From Ignavibacteriales bacterium (GTDB lineage: Bacteria > Bacteroidota > Ignavibacteria > UBA10030), in contig JACPUH010000009.1 in assembly GCA_016192345.1 (NCBI GenBank), forward strand, positions 1-45,453: a stretch of 45,453 nucleotides of DNA. The letters are read 5' to 3'. The notes beneath the pieces were generated by a model. The model worked only from the letters and a program-made list of their open reading frames with translations, had not been told where the DNA came from and made no database searches. The translations under genes and the position numbers were made by a program. This document shows positions 1 to 8,405 of this stretch, piece after piece; position 1 is the first letter of the stretch, and every line of letters starts with the position of its first letter.

Positions 1-156
1 TCTCCGGTTTCTTCGTTTTCATTCCTGAAAATTCCCACAGAAATGTTTTTCCGCGCTTTCCCCCCTTCTCAAATCCTCCTTTGATAATCGTACAATGCTC
101 GTTATCTTTCTTCCGCATTTCACAACCGTTGTGTTCGTTCCTTCTTCCTGAAAATC

Positions 157-2571
157 ATGATCGATCTTCTTGCTCTTCTTGACCTTGAACCGCCGATGGG
201 GGACCTTGCGACGCGCCGGTCCCTCTCACCCTGCCGGGCAATCTGGGCAACACCGCTCCATGATGAAACGGATGCGCCTCCTCATCGCATCATTCACGCC
301 CGTGCCCTTCAACTCCATGGACCTTCCCGACTTCATCGACTTGGAATTCGGAAAGCGCGCGGGTATCATAAATGCGGCAGCCGCATGGACCTTGACTGGG
401 TCACGGCATTCCGTCTCCTGGTTTGGGACAAGGGCCAGTGGCGGGTCCATTCGTACGAGCCTGACGTGCCGGAGCCGGGAGACGGGGAGACGATTTGGTT
501 TGACTTGAAGAATGTCGTCACATCCGGAGCGATCCTTGAGGTCCGGCGTTGCGGCATCGATAACTGGTGGACGCCGTGGAATTTGGCTGCGGGTGCCTTC
601 ATCCTTGAGGGGGAATTGTTAGTCCCCAACGCGCCGCGCAACGAGAAGGCGCACCGGGTTCTCGGGGTCGACCTCAGCGGACTTCCGGAAGGTCTTAGAG
701 CCGTACATGAGCTCGGGCAGGTTCGCTATAAGTCCGGTTTCCTCGAAGTCGGCTTCCGCCTGAACCGGGCCGGCTTTGCCCATCTTTCGGTTGATGAAGA
801 TGGGGAAGGCCGAACATCGCGTAATCTTCTCAAGACACTTCCCGGCTCTTTTTTCCAGGGACCGATGCTGCATCCGGTCGGTTCGCAGGCTCTTGCAGCG
901 GCGGTGTTGCGGTATACGGTTGAGGCCACGACCGAGGTGCGGGGGAATACCATTCTCTATGACATCGTGTTCCCGGGGATCGGACAGCAGTATCACATAC
1001 GCTGGACAGTGTTGAAGGACCGACTCTCCCTTCATATCGAACGTGAGGGAAAAGGCGATCTTCGGGCATGGCAAAGTTGTGCCTGGATGATCGGCATCAG
1101 CAGTTTCGAAACCACATCGCATGTCATCGGGAAAGTGCTTCGGGCCGGTGAGTCAGGCTCGATGGAGATGCCGGTATGGCTGCACATGCCGAAGTTCGGA
1201 AGCTTCCGCGTGGAAAGTTTGGAGGGGGATGTCCTTTGGAGATCCGATTCCGATCGCCCGCACAATATGACCACCGGCGAGATCAAGCTGGGTGAAGCGC
1301 TGATGCCGGAGGGAGACTCCATGCTGAGAGTGGGCAAGCATACGGCGGATGTCGAGTTCCGGATCGATCACCTGGTTCTTCCGCTGAAGGAGGAAACACC
1401 CGCCCCTGTTGCGAAAGCCATCCAAAAATGTTCTCTGACGGCGATGAATTATCGGGCCGATACCGCAACGCTCAGCAACAACGGCAACTCGATGCATTGT
1501 CCGATCTCCATGGACAACTGGTCCGCTGTTGCGACCAGGTTGGATGCGCTCCTCCCGAATCTGGATGCAGTGGACCTCCTGCGGGACTCCATCGAACGAT
1601 GGCTTGATGGCGGACCGGGGTATGCGAGCGGACCGCTGCTCCAAGACGGAAAGATTCATGAAGCCGAGGATGAGTATCTGATGACCGGGGCTGCCGGCCT
1701 GCTTGGCATCGCTGGGTTCCTTGAACACAGCGGCAGCCGGGAGTGGCTCGATCGCTATCATCCTCCTCTTCTCATGAAAATTGAACAGATGCGTGGTCGC
1801 GATCTTGATCACGACGGACTCGTCGAGAGCACCTATCGCACGGGAGTCAGTGGAAGCGGTCAATGGAGCACGGTGTGGTACGATGTGATCTCTTTCGGAT
1901 GGAAGGACGCATGGACAAATGCGCTGCTCTATTCCGCCCTCCGGAAATTTGCCGCCGTTTTACCAAGCCTGGGGTACGGAGCGTTGGCGGAGGGAATGGA
2001 TGAATGGTCGCAACGGATTAAAACGAATTATACGCCCACCTTCCTCAACCCTCAAACGGGTTGGATTGCCGGGTGGCGCTGCAAAGAGAATAGATTGCAC
2101 GATTATGCATTCCCATGTATTACCGGGGTTGCCGTAACCAGCGGTGTCCTGAGTGATGAATTGGCCAGGTCGAGCATGGAAAAACTCTGGGTGGAAGCAC
2201 AGCGTGTCGGGATGCCGGATCCTCAGATTGGCGTTCCCATTGCGTTGTGGCCCATACCGGATGAAGATTTGGCCGACATCATGCAGGGGTATCCCCAGGG
2301 GTTCTACGGGAACGGGGCATGCAGCCACGCACAAACGAGACATTTTGTCGGCGGATTGTATAAGGCAGGATTGACAAAGGAAGCCGACTATGTGCTTGAG
2401 CGCCTCTGCCACGGTTTTGCAGAAGGGATTGTCTACGGTGCATGCAAAAGTGGTGTTGATGCGCGATATTGGGACGGTTGGCCGTGCGGCTATGAAGGGT
2501 TGCTGACCGATCATTTTGGGATCCTGGCAGTCGCCCTTGAACGGTATAAAGAAACCAGTAGCGCAACCTGA
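157..2571 (+). CDS. Six-hairpin (alpha/alpha toroid) glycosidase-like protein
   Basis: A protein of about 804 residues. The C-terminal half (roughly 480-790) has the look of an (alpha/alpha)6-barrel glycosidase: repeated Trp/Gly-rich helical hairpins, an acidic segment DLDHDGLVEST near 550, and a WYDVISFGWKDAW stretch after it. The N-terminal half is beta-rich, as in GH families with a beta-sandwich before the toroid. No signal peptide is obvious. The ATG at 157 lacks a clear Shine-Dalgarno sequence, and ATG 196 is an alternative. The exact GH family and substrate cannot be told. The HpcH/HpaI aldolase gene follows 45 bp downstream, so sugar or sugar-acid breakdown is plausible. The stop codon lies inside a palindrome. 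Confidence 0.7.
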   Translation: MIDLLALLDLEPPMGDLATRRSLSPCRAIWATPLHDETDAPPHRIIHARALQLHGPSRLHRLGIRKARGYHKCGSRMDLDWVTAFRLLVWDKGQWRVHSYEPDVPEPGDGETIWFDLKNVVTSGAILEVRRCGIDNWWTPWNLAAGAFILEGELLVPNAPRNEKAHRVLGVDLSGLPEGLRAVHELGQVRYKSGFLEVGFRLNRAGFAHLSVDEDGEGRTSRNLLKTLPGSFFQGPMLHPVGSQALAAAVLRYTVEATTEVRGNTILYDIVFPGIGQQYHIRWTVLKDRLSLHIEREGKGDLRAWQSCAWMIGISSFETTSHVIGKVLRAGESGSMEMPVWLHMPKFGSFRVESLEGDVLWRSDSDRPHNMTTGEIKLGEALMPEGDSMLRVGKHTADVEFRIDHLVLPLKEETPAPVAKAIQKCSLTAMNYRADTATLSNNGNSMHCPISMDNWSAVATRLDALLPNLDAVDLLRDSIERWLDGGPGYASGPLLQDGKIHEAEDEYLMTGAAGLLGIAGFLEHSGSREWLDRYHPPLLMKIEQMRGRDLDHDGLVESTYRTGVSGSGQWSTVWYDVISFGWKDAWTNALLYSALRKFAAVLPSLGYGALAEGMDEWSQRIKTNYTPTFLNPQTGWIAGWRCKENRLHDYAFPCITGVAVTSGVLSDELARSSMEKLWVEAQRVGMPDPQIGVPIALWPIPDEDLADIMQGYPQGFYGNGACSHAQTRHFVGGLYKAGLTKEADYVLERLCHGFAEGIVYGACKSGVDARYWDGWPCGYEGLLTDHFGILAVALERYKETSSAT

Positions 2572-2584
2572 CAGGTTGCGCTAC
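2558..2584. repeat. 27-bp near-perfect palindrome over the stop codon
   Basis: Arms GTAGCGCAACCTG and CAGGTTGCGCTAC are separated by a single A. The palindrome contains the TGA stop of the upstream gene and ends 32 bp before the aldolase start. It has no T-tract, so it is not a standard terminator. It may be a dispersed REP-like palindrome or an RNA-stabilising hairpin between two co-transcribed genes. Confidence 0.75.
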
Positions 2585-2616
2585 ACCTATTTGAATATTC
2601 ACTCAGAAAGGTTCCT

Positions 2617-3411
2617 ATGCCCGATTCGATCATCCCAACGAACAAAGCAAAACGTGCCTTTCAGCAAGGCGCGTTTCTCCTTGGCGTCATGCTGGTGGAA
2701 ATCCGTCAGACTTCCATCATGCAGGTTCTTGCCAATGCCGGACTCGACTTTGTCTTGATCGACGGCGAGCATGGGCCATTCAATATTGAAACGCTTGCCG
2801 ATCTTTCGAGAGCGGCCCGGCATGCCGGGGTGACCCCGATCGTCCGTGTCCCGGACATAACCTACGCGCACATCACCGGGCCTCTTGATGGAGGCGCCCA
2901 GGGAATCATGGTGCCGCGGATTATGCATGCACAACAGGTGCGTGAGGCAATCCGCATGATGAAATATCCTCCGCTCGGAATCAGGGGGAGCGTTGTTGCC
3001 CGCGGTCATACCGATTTGAAATCCGGAGGTGTGAGCCAGGCGATGCAGGATGCCAACCGTGAATCACTCCTGATCGTGCAGATCGAGACGAAGCAAGCGC
3101 TGGAATCCGTCGACGAGATCCTCGGAGTCGAGGGGGTGGATGTGGCGCTCGTTGGACCGACAGATCTTTCGGTTTCGCTGGGGGTTCCGGGGAACATGGA
3201 GGCTCCGATCCTTGTGAAGGCGATCGAGTCGGTCATCGAAGCCTGCAAACGACGCAACGTGGTTCCTGCCATTCACATCAATGTGCTGAACCAGGCGGCC
3301 TTCTGGGCGAAGAAAGGGATGAGGATGGTGAGTTACAATTCCGAGATCGGCATTCTCACGAGCGCCGCAGCCGGAGCCGTGAACACGATTCGTGGGGACG
3401 AGGCGAAGTGA
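2617..3411 (+). CDS. HpcH/HpaI aldolase/citrate lyase family protein
   Basis: 264 residues, the normal length for class II pyruvate aldolases of the HpcH/GarL/RhmA type, which split 2-keto-3-deoxy sugar acids or 4-hydroxy-2-oxo acids into pyruvate and an aldehyde. Visible signatures are FVLIDGEHGPF (about 45-55), a catalytic-region Arg in IVRVPD, GAQGIMVPR with the family's conserved Arg, LLIVQIETKQA with the metal-binding Glu, and VALVGPTDLSVSLG. Substrate is not resolvable from sequence. It follows a glycosidase-like gene and precedes an MmcQ/YjbR gene at 28 bp, consistent with co-transcription. Confidence 0.9.
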   Translation: MPDSIIPTNKAKRAFQQGAFLLGVMLVEIRQTSIMQVLANAGLDFVLIDGEHGPFNIETLADLSRAARHAGVTPIVRVPDITYAHITGPLDGGAQGIMVPRIMHAQQVREAIRMMKYPPLGIRGSVVARGHTDLKSGGVSQAMQDANRESLLIVQIETKQALESVDEILGVEGVDVALVGPTDLSVSLGVPGNMEAPILVKAIESVIEACKRRNVVPAIHINVLNQAAFWAKKGMRMVSYNSEIGILTSAAAGAVNTIRGDEAK

Positions 3412-3439
3412 TCGGTCGCCAGGAGAGGAATCTATTTTC

Positions 3440-3793
3440 ATGAGACTTGCGACCGTTCAAGATCACTGTCTTAAGAAAAAGGGAAAGATCACGGAAGAGT
3501 TTCCATTTGGTGAGGAGGCTCTGGTGTACAAGGTCGAGGGCAAGATGTTTCTTCTGGCCATGGTCAATGAACAGCCTCTCTCCATCAATCTCAAATGCGA
3601 TCCGGTGTATGCTCTCGAATTGCGGGAACGGTACGACGCTGTTACAGCCGGGTACCATATGAGTAAGAAACACTGGAACACGGTTGTGCTGGATGGAAGC
3701 ATCCCTGTCGGGGAAGTACTGAAGATGATCGATCACTCCTATGAACAGGTGGTGAAGGGTCTTCCCCTGAAGGTCCGGAAAAAACTTCTGTAA
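3440..3793 (+). CDS. MmcQ/YjbR family protein (DUF419)
   Basis: 117 residues, matching the compact MmcQ/YjbR fold. Typical features are ITEEFPFGEEALVYKV near the N-terminus, MFLLAMV, NLKCDP, the AGYHMSKKHWNTV motif and the terminal DHSYEQVVKGLPLKVRKKL helix. The family is annotated as DNA-binding by structural similarity, but its function is not established. The ATG at 3440 is chosen because an AGGAGAGG ribosome-binding site lies before it; the open frame extends further upstream without such a site. A strong terminator follows 22 bp after the stop. Confidence 0.88.
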   Translation: MRLATVQDHCLKKKGKITEEFPFGEEALVYKVEGKMFLLAMVNEQPLSINLKCDPVYALELRERYDAVTAGYHMSKKHWNTVVLDGSIPVGEVLKMIDHSYEQVVKGLPLKVRKKLL

Positions 3794-3814
3794 GGAAGAG
3801 GTCGCCTGAAACAC

Positions 3815-3847
3815 AAAAGGTCGGGTATGATACCCGACCTTTTTTTT
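3815..3847 (+). terminator. Rho-independent terminator
   Basis: Perfect stem AGGTCGGGTA / TACCCGACCT around a TGA loop, followed by eight T residues. It ends the glycosidase-aldolase-YjbR transcription unit. Confidence 0.93.
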
Positions 3848-3896
3848 GCTGTCACCTTTTTACACGCCTTCATTGGCTTGATTCAAAAAACGGCAG

Positions 3897-4094
3897 GTGA
3901 TGAAAACAAATTCATTTTGGTGCAGAATTCGATTTTTTGTCTCTCTGATTACAATCCCCAGGATGCGAGCTGTGGGTAAAAAGTACACACAAGAATTTCC
4001 TGCCACGAGCAAAATGGACTTGACAGTGACTCAGCTTTTTGGTAATCTCGATTCCAAGGGTAGGGGAGCAATAATGGGTGGACTGCAGAAATAG
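3897..4094 (+). CDS. Possible small ORF of unknown function
   Basis: A 65-codon open frame of lower GC than its neighbours, ending one base before a strong terminator hairpin. The product is basic with one hydrophobic patch and no recognisable domain. There is no good ribosome-binding site and no homologue I can name. The main reason to list it is its position right before a terminator. It could equally be the untranslated tail of a decayed gene. Confidence 0.2.
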   Translation: MMKTNSFWCRIRFFVSLITIPRMRAVGKKYTQEFPATSKMDLTVTQLFGNLDSKGRGAIMGGLQK

Positions 4095-4095
4095 A

Positions 4096-4144
4096 TTCCC
4101 GGTTTCAGGTTTGAACAATAAAGCCTGAGACCGGGAATTTTTAT
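4096..4144 (+). terminator. Rho-independent terminator
   Basis: Stem ATTCCCGGTTTCAGG / CCTGAGACCGGGAAT (one G-T pair) with a 14-nt loop, followed by TTTTTAT. Its presence without a convincing upstream gene suggests that a small gene or RNA is encoded between 3850 and 4095. Confidence 0.8.
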
Positions 4145-4225
4145 ATGGAGTAAGCAAGTGGGATTCATTAACTATGAAATGAAGAAGAGTAATTGTTTTT
4201 TGCAAGAATTCATCAGGAGGGTGGA

Positions 4226-4279
4226 ATGAGATCTCGATGGACCTGTCTTGTAGCAACCATCATAGTCCTAATGAATTAA
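4226..4279 (+). CDS. Possible 17-residue leader peptide or broken gene start
   Basis: An ATG with the best ribosome-binding site in this stretch (AGGAGGG, 6 bases upstream) opens a frame of only 17 codons, starting MRSRWTC and then hydrophobic, before a TAA. It resembles the beginning of a signal peptide. The outer-membrane protein frame starts 10 bases after its stop. It may be a translated leader, or the original start of that gene cut off by a frameshift. Confidence 0.25.
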   Translation: MRSRWTCLVATIIVLMN

Positions 4280-4288
4280 GATCTGGAG

Positions 4289-5071
4289 ATGTCGGAGTTG
4301 GTTCAGGTAATTACCTGGGAAATGGCAATCACGATACTCGGGAGAAAAACAATAGCAACTAAATCGAACGCTGTCCTTATTATGGCCTTCGGGCTTTTAA
4401 CCTCCTTTTGCTCGCAGCAGTCCCGGAGTCAAAGTGGCCCGCTTTCAATTCGTGCCCACATAGGAGGTGCAGTCGTTCCACTCTCTCGGATGAGAGATTT
4501 CATAACTGGTTATGGTCACGGTGAATTTGAGAATGAGTCAGTATCGCTACTGGGTGGTTTGGCGGTTACGTATGGCTTTGACTCGAACTTCTCTATTGCT
4601 GTTATTACTTCTGTTAACGAGGTCCGGCCAATATTCTATCCGGACCGGCAAGCTGCTCCCGAAGCTAACGCATCATGGAAATTCCTGACAGTTCCCGTCG
4701 AAGCCAGAGTTGAATACCACATACCACCCGTGCTGCGAGGCGCCAATTTGAATATTGGTGTTGGTCTTTCTGCGGTTTTTGCTTCTCTCCAACAAGACTC
4801 GAATTACGGCATAGTTTCCGAGACACAAGAGCCTAGGGTTTGGTTTCCGCGATCGAGCACAACAACCAGCAGCCTTGGCATCACCGCCGCTGCCGGCGTA
4901 GATATTCCTCTATCATCACAAATGTCAATAATCCTCCAAACGTCATATTTGAGAACAGGTGAGGTCACATCCTTTCAAGTATCAGAAGGACAAGGCCCCG
5001 CCGGACTTAAGCAGTTGCCGGTAAATTTGTCCTCCTTCTATGCCACTCTTGGCATAGGGTTACACCTCTAG
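4289..5071 (+). CDS. Predicted outer-membrane beta-barrel protein
   Basis: Up to 260 residues. A hydrophobic export segment (NAVLIMAFGLLTSFC) is followed by alternating amphipathic strands and a final strand SSFYATLGIGLHL ending in a hydrophobic pair, typical of small outer-membrane barrels in the FCB group. No specific family is recognised. The start is uncertain: ATG 4289 has a GGAG almost touching it, while ATG 4322 or 4382 would place the export signal nearer the N-terminus. The gene lies in a lower-GC patch (3.9-5.1 kb), so horizontal acquisition is possible. Confidence 0.6.
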   Translation: MSELVQVITWEMAITILGRKTIATKSNAVLIMAFGLLTSFCSQQSRSQSGPLSIRAHIGGAVVPLSRMRDFITGYGHGEFENESVSLLGGLAVTYGFDSNFSIAVITSVNEVRPIFYPDRQAAPEANASWKFLTVPVEARVEYHIPPVLRGANLNIGVGLSAVFASLQQDSNYGIVSETQEPRVWFPRSSTTTSSLGITAAAGVDIPLSSQMSIILQTSYLRTGEVTSFQVSEGQGPAGLKQLPVNLSSFYATLGIGLHL

Positions 5072-5182
5072 CATTTTTTTAATAGAGCTTTGCTTCTTTC
5101 TCGTGGAGGAAGCAGCCGGGTCACCCCAGCTGCGCTTCTTTGTGTATGCAGTTTAGAAGCAATCGGCTTATACCTCGCCTGT

Positions 5183-6451
5183 TTATCCCAGCACGCGGAC
5201 AAATTCATGGATGGTAGAGAGCCCGAATGCCACCTTTGTCGCTGCGTCGCGCCGGATTCCCTGGAAGCCGCTCTTCAGGGCTTCCTCCCGCATCTTGAGA
5301 ATCGATCCCCGCTGGAAGATCAAATCACGCAATTCAGGGGTCACTGAAACGATCTCACAAATGGCGGTTCGACCCTTGTACCCCGTGTTATCGCAGGCCG
5401 GGCACCCTTTTCCATGGGCAAACATCGCATCTGAGCCCTCGAGGTAGGGAGCGATGATGGATCGCTCTTCCGGGGTCAGTTCATACGGTTCCTTGCACTC
5501 GGGACAGATCTTTCGCATCAATTGCTGGTAGACGACACCGACCATGGTCGAAGCAAGCCAGTACGGCTGGACCCCCAGGTTCAGCAAACGGTGGATCGCG
5601 CCAAGAGCATCGTCGGCCAGCATGCTGCTGAGGACCAGGTTTCCCGTGAGTGCGGCTTCGGAGGCAACCACCGCCGTCTCCGCGTCACGGATCTCGCCGA
5701 TGAGAATCACGTTCGGGTTCTGACGAAGGATGGCGCGCAACGCGTCGGCGAAGTTGAAGGACCGGTCGGATGGAAGCTGGACCTGGCTGGCGTACGGCAA
5801 GCGGTACTCGACGGGGTCCTCGACCGTGATCACGCATTTCTCCGCTGTCTGCACGGCATTCGTGGCCGCGTAGATCGTTGTCGATTTTCCGCTGGAGGAC
5901 GTTCCGGTGACCAGGAGAAGTCCCTTCGGTTGTCGCAACAATATTTTGATCTGGTCGAGATTCGCTTTGGAGAATCCAAGTTCTTCCAGCTTCGCGATCT
6001 GCGTCGCTTTCCGCAGGATGCGGATCACGGCCCGCTCCCCCGCCAGCACGGGGATCAGGCTCAACCGGAAATCCATCGGCTCGCCGTGATAGACGGCGGA
6101 GTATCGCCCCTCCTGCGGTTTCTTTTTTTCAAACTGGTTCAGGGTGGTCCGCGTCTTCAGGACGCTCATCACGTTGTCGGTCATGTCCGGCGTCAGCGAC
6201 ACCAGCCGCTTGAGCACACCCTCATGCCCCAACCGGATCCGCAGTTCCCCTTCGATCGGTTCAAAATGGATATCGGTTGCCCCCATCTTCGTGGCCCGGA
6301 AAAAAATTTCCTCCACGATGGCTTCGACGGTCGGGAGGCGGCCGGATTTGAACAGCTCGCGGATCTTTTCCTTGGAGAGCACCGAAACGTCGATCTGCTC
6401 CAACGGAATTCGTGGATGCGCGGGGGCTTGCTGTTGGCTTGGGGGGGGCAT
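5183..6451 (-). CDS. GspE/PilB/VirB11-superfamily secretion or pilus ATPase
   Basis: 422 residues. Hexameric ATPases of this family power type II secretion or type IV pilus assembly at the cytoplasmic face of the inner membrane. Visible are the N2-domain motif MGATDIHFEP (56-65), Walker A GTSSSGKST (183-191), the Asp box VEDPVEY (210-216), Walker B with GEIRDAETA (252-260), and a tetracysteine zinc site CPEC / CPAC near 315-350. It lacks the N-terminal N1 domain of full-length PilB (about 560 residues). Walker A has Ser-Ser where GPTGSGKST is usual. No other pilus or secretion gene is in the window. Confidence 0.9.
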   Translation of the reverse strand: MPPPSQQQAPAHPRIPLEQIDVSVLSKEKIRELFKSGRLPTVEAIVEEIFFRATKMGATDIHFEPIEGELRIRLGHEGVLKRLVSLTPDMTDNVMSVLKTRTTLNQFEKKKPQEGRYSAVYHGEPMDFRLSLIPVLAGERAVIRILRKATQIAKLEELGFSKANLDQIKILLRQPKGLLLVTGTSSSGKSTTIYAATNAVQTAEKCVITVEDPVEYRLPYASQVQLPSDRSFNFADALRAILRQNPNVILIGEIRDAETAVVASEAALTGNLVLSSMLADDALGAIHRLLNLGVQPYWLASTMVGVVYQQLMRKICPECKEPYELTPEERSIIAPYLEGSDAMFAHGKGCPACDNTGYKGRTAICEIVSVTPELRDLIFQRGSILKMREEALKSGFQGIRRDAATKVAFGLSTIHEFVRVLG

Positions 6452-6466
6452 GGTGGTTCCCTGGGA

Positions 6467-6928
6467 TTAATGCATGGATTTGGCAGGAGCATGGGAGAGC
6501 TGGATCAGGACGATCCCCCCGACAATGGCAAGGATGCCGAGAGCGATCTTCGGATTAAACGGCTGATCGCCACGGAGGAGGCCGAGACACGTCCCGGCGA
6601 GCGGAGAGCAGGCAAAGGCTATCGCCAGCGTCACGCCGAGGTTCTCGGAGACTGTGAGGGACGAGTAGAAACTCCACATCCCGAGGCTTCCCGCCACAAT
6701 TCCTCCACCGATGATGATCATGAGCCACGCGTTCATGTTCGAAGGGTTGGCGATCTGTTTCCAGGCCGGGATGGAAAGGAGACCGAGGATGACAAGGGCA
6801 ACGACGGTCCTCAGGGTGATGCCTGCGATCGGTGGGATGCCGAGGGAACGGAGCCCGGCCTTTTCAAAATACCCGCCCACACCCCAGGCAACACCCGCCA
6901 GAACGGCAAACAGAATTGATGAACGCAT
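6467..6928 (-). CDS. EamA/DMT-type membrane protein, half-size
   Basis: 153 residues from the ATG at 6928, which has a GGAGCAGG ribosome-binding site. Five hydrophobic segments and the pattern AGVAWGVGGYFEKAGL ... GITLRTVVAL ... GGGIVAGSLGMWSFYSSL fit one EamA repeat of the drug/metabolite transporter superfamily. Full DMT carriers have ten segments from two repeats, so this would act as a dimer, as small DMT proteins do. It ends 15 bp before the GspE-like start and is probably co-transcribed with it. Substrate unknown. Confidence 0.82.
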   Translation of the reverse strand: MRSSILFAVLAGVAWGVGGYFEKAGLRSLGIPPIAGITLRTVVALVILGLLSIPAWKQIANPSNMNAWLMIIIGGGIVAGSLGMWSFYSSLTVSENLGVTLAIAFACSPLAGTCLGLLRGDQPFNPKIALGILAIVGGIVLIQLSHAPAKSMH

Positions 6929-7040
6929 TCCTGCTCCTTCCATGGTCCACGGGAGATCGAGAACGATTGGACAATATAGCAAAAAATGAAGAAGGAGGGA
7001 GGTTTGTGCTGAGGCAGGTTTGAGAATGCCGAAGGGGCAT

Positions 7041-7070
7041 GGAAGGCGGCGGGAGAGGGAACCGCCTTCC
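7041..7070 (-). terminator. Stem-loop after the amidohydrolase gene, terminator-like
   Basis: Stem GGAAGGCGG / CCGCCTTCC with an 11-12 nt loop, starting 14 bp past the stop of the minus-strand amidohydrolase gene. No T-tract follows on that strand, so intrinsic termination is uncertain. Confidence 0.45.
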
Positions 7071-7084
7071 GTCGTCCCCGCCCG

Positions 7085-8185
7085 TCAATCCGGAAAAGCC
7101 TCTTTTCCAATTCCCGGAATCACTCTCGCCGCGTTTTTGTAATAAACTTTGTTGAGCACTTCATCGGGGAGACCAAGTCCGTACATTTTCCAGAAGGCGT
7201 GCCGCTTCCGGTAATAATCGAAGTACTCGTCGGAGGATTCGAGGACCCTGAAGTAGACGTGGTACTCCTGCGGAGCCCACGTATCCTTCCCCATCATAAT
7301 CCTGTCCTGGTACTTGATGAACCACGCACGCGCGAAGCGCGGCTGGCGTCCTAACTCCGCCAGCACGGCGCCGATCTCGGTGGTCACGTTCGGCAGGGAA
7401 TCGAGCAGTTGACCGAGCCGTCCCAGGTTTCCTCCCATCCAGCCCAGGTGTGCATTGATGAACTTTGTTTTGGGATGTCGGGCAAACAATCTCCATTGTT
7501 CACTCATAAGCTCCTCCCATGAAGGGAACTCGCTCGCGGGGCGGGCGCGTGATGGGAATTGCGTCAACTCGAGCCATCGCTCATTATGTTTATCGATGGG
7601 CTCGAAGAACGCCGCAGGCTCGCCGGTATGGATGAGGACGGGAATGCCGAGGTCCGCGCAGACGCGCATGACGGGGTCCAGACGCGGATCGTCCACTTTG
7701 ACCCGCCTCCCTTGAGAGTCCTTCAATGTCATCCCAACGTTCTTGAAGATCTTCAGTCCCTGTGCACCATTCTTCACGTCGCGTTCCAATTGCGCCGCCG
7801 CACGATCGGCAAAACCGACCGAGTCGATATTCGAGAAGTCGATGTTGGCAAACACGACGAAGCGGTCCGGGTAGCGTCCCTTCATGGTCCTGACTGTCTG
7901 TGCAAGGCGCTCGCCGTTCCCCCCGCTCAGGTTTACCATCACGCGCATATTGAGTTTGTCCATCTCCATGACCAGGGTATCGAGGGCGCCGGACGACATG
8001 CTGCCGCGTTGATGGTTGTGCACGTCGATGAATGGGAACTTCGACCGATGAATCTCCTTTCCTGGAATAACGAGGGTCGATCGCGGGTCATACTCTTCCA
8101 CCGTCATCGGTGGTTTTTGGGCCATGAGCGTTGGTCCGAAAAGGAGGGTGAAGGAGAATACCCGGACTGTCCTGCTGAAATTCAT
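7085..8185 (-). CDS. Exported amidohydrolase 2 family protein
   Basis: 366 residues. A signal peptide (FSFTLLFGPTLMAQ) precedes a TIM-barrel metal-dependent hydrolase of the ACMSD-like amidohydrolase 2 family. Metal-ligand motifs are DVHNHQ (about 54-59) in place of the usual HxH, LIHTGEP (about 187), NAHLGW (about 247) and the barrel-end Asp in MGKDTW (about 298). The family hydrolyses or decarboxylates ring or amide substrates; the substrate here is unknown. It stands alone, divergent from the lipoprotein gene at 8406, with a 220-bp shared upstream region. Confidence 0.85.
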   Translation of the reverse strand: MNFSRTVRVFSFTLLFGPTLMAQKPPMTVEEYDPRSTLVIPGKEIHRSKFPFIDVHNHQRGSMSSGALDTLVMEMDKLNMRVMVNLSGGNGERLAQTVRTMKGRYPDRFVVFANIDFSNIDSVGFADRAAAQLERDVKNGAQGLKIFKNVGMTLKDSQGRRVKVDDPRLDPVMRVCADLGIPVLIHTGEPAAFFEPIDKHNERWLELTQFPSRARPASEFPSWEELMSEQWRLFARHPKTKFINAHLGWMGGNLGRLGQLLDSLPNVTTEIGAVLAELGRQPRFARAWFIKYQDRIMMGKDTWAPQEYHVYFRVLESSDEYFDYYRKRHAFWKMYGLGLPDEVLNKVYYKNAARVIPGIGKEAFPD

Positions 8186-8405
8186 GAGAGCTCCCGTTTG
8201 ATTGAAACATGAAAGTTGACGCGTGAAGAGTATATTCTTTTAAGGATCTGCAAGGGTTTCATCAACATCAATACTCTTGAGATGAATATAGCCATGGAGG
8301 CCTTAAGCCGCAACAATTCGGGGTGAAACGGATTGATTTTACTCCCCAATCTGGCTACATTGGATGCGTCAGATGTCATTCTCCATGCCAACTTCAGGAG
8401 GTATC

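Noticed and set aside
170..508. Possible frameshift in the first gene, because an overlapping frame (MDLPDFIDLEFGKRAG...) also looks protein-like.
   Set aside because: The main frame is continuous and coding in character through LHGPSRLHRLGIRKARGYH into the clear domain, so no shift is needed.
5522..6919. A 465-codon plus-strand open frame.
   Set aside because: It is antisense to the GspE-like and EamA genes, both with clear motifs, and its product is a low-complexity Arg/Asp/Gly-rich sequence.
8186..8405. Riboswitch or structured leader between the divergent amidohydrolase and lipoprotein genes.
   Set aside because: No known riboswitch core or strong stem is visible; the stretch only needs to hold two promoters.
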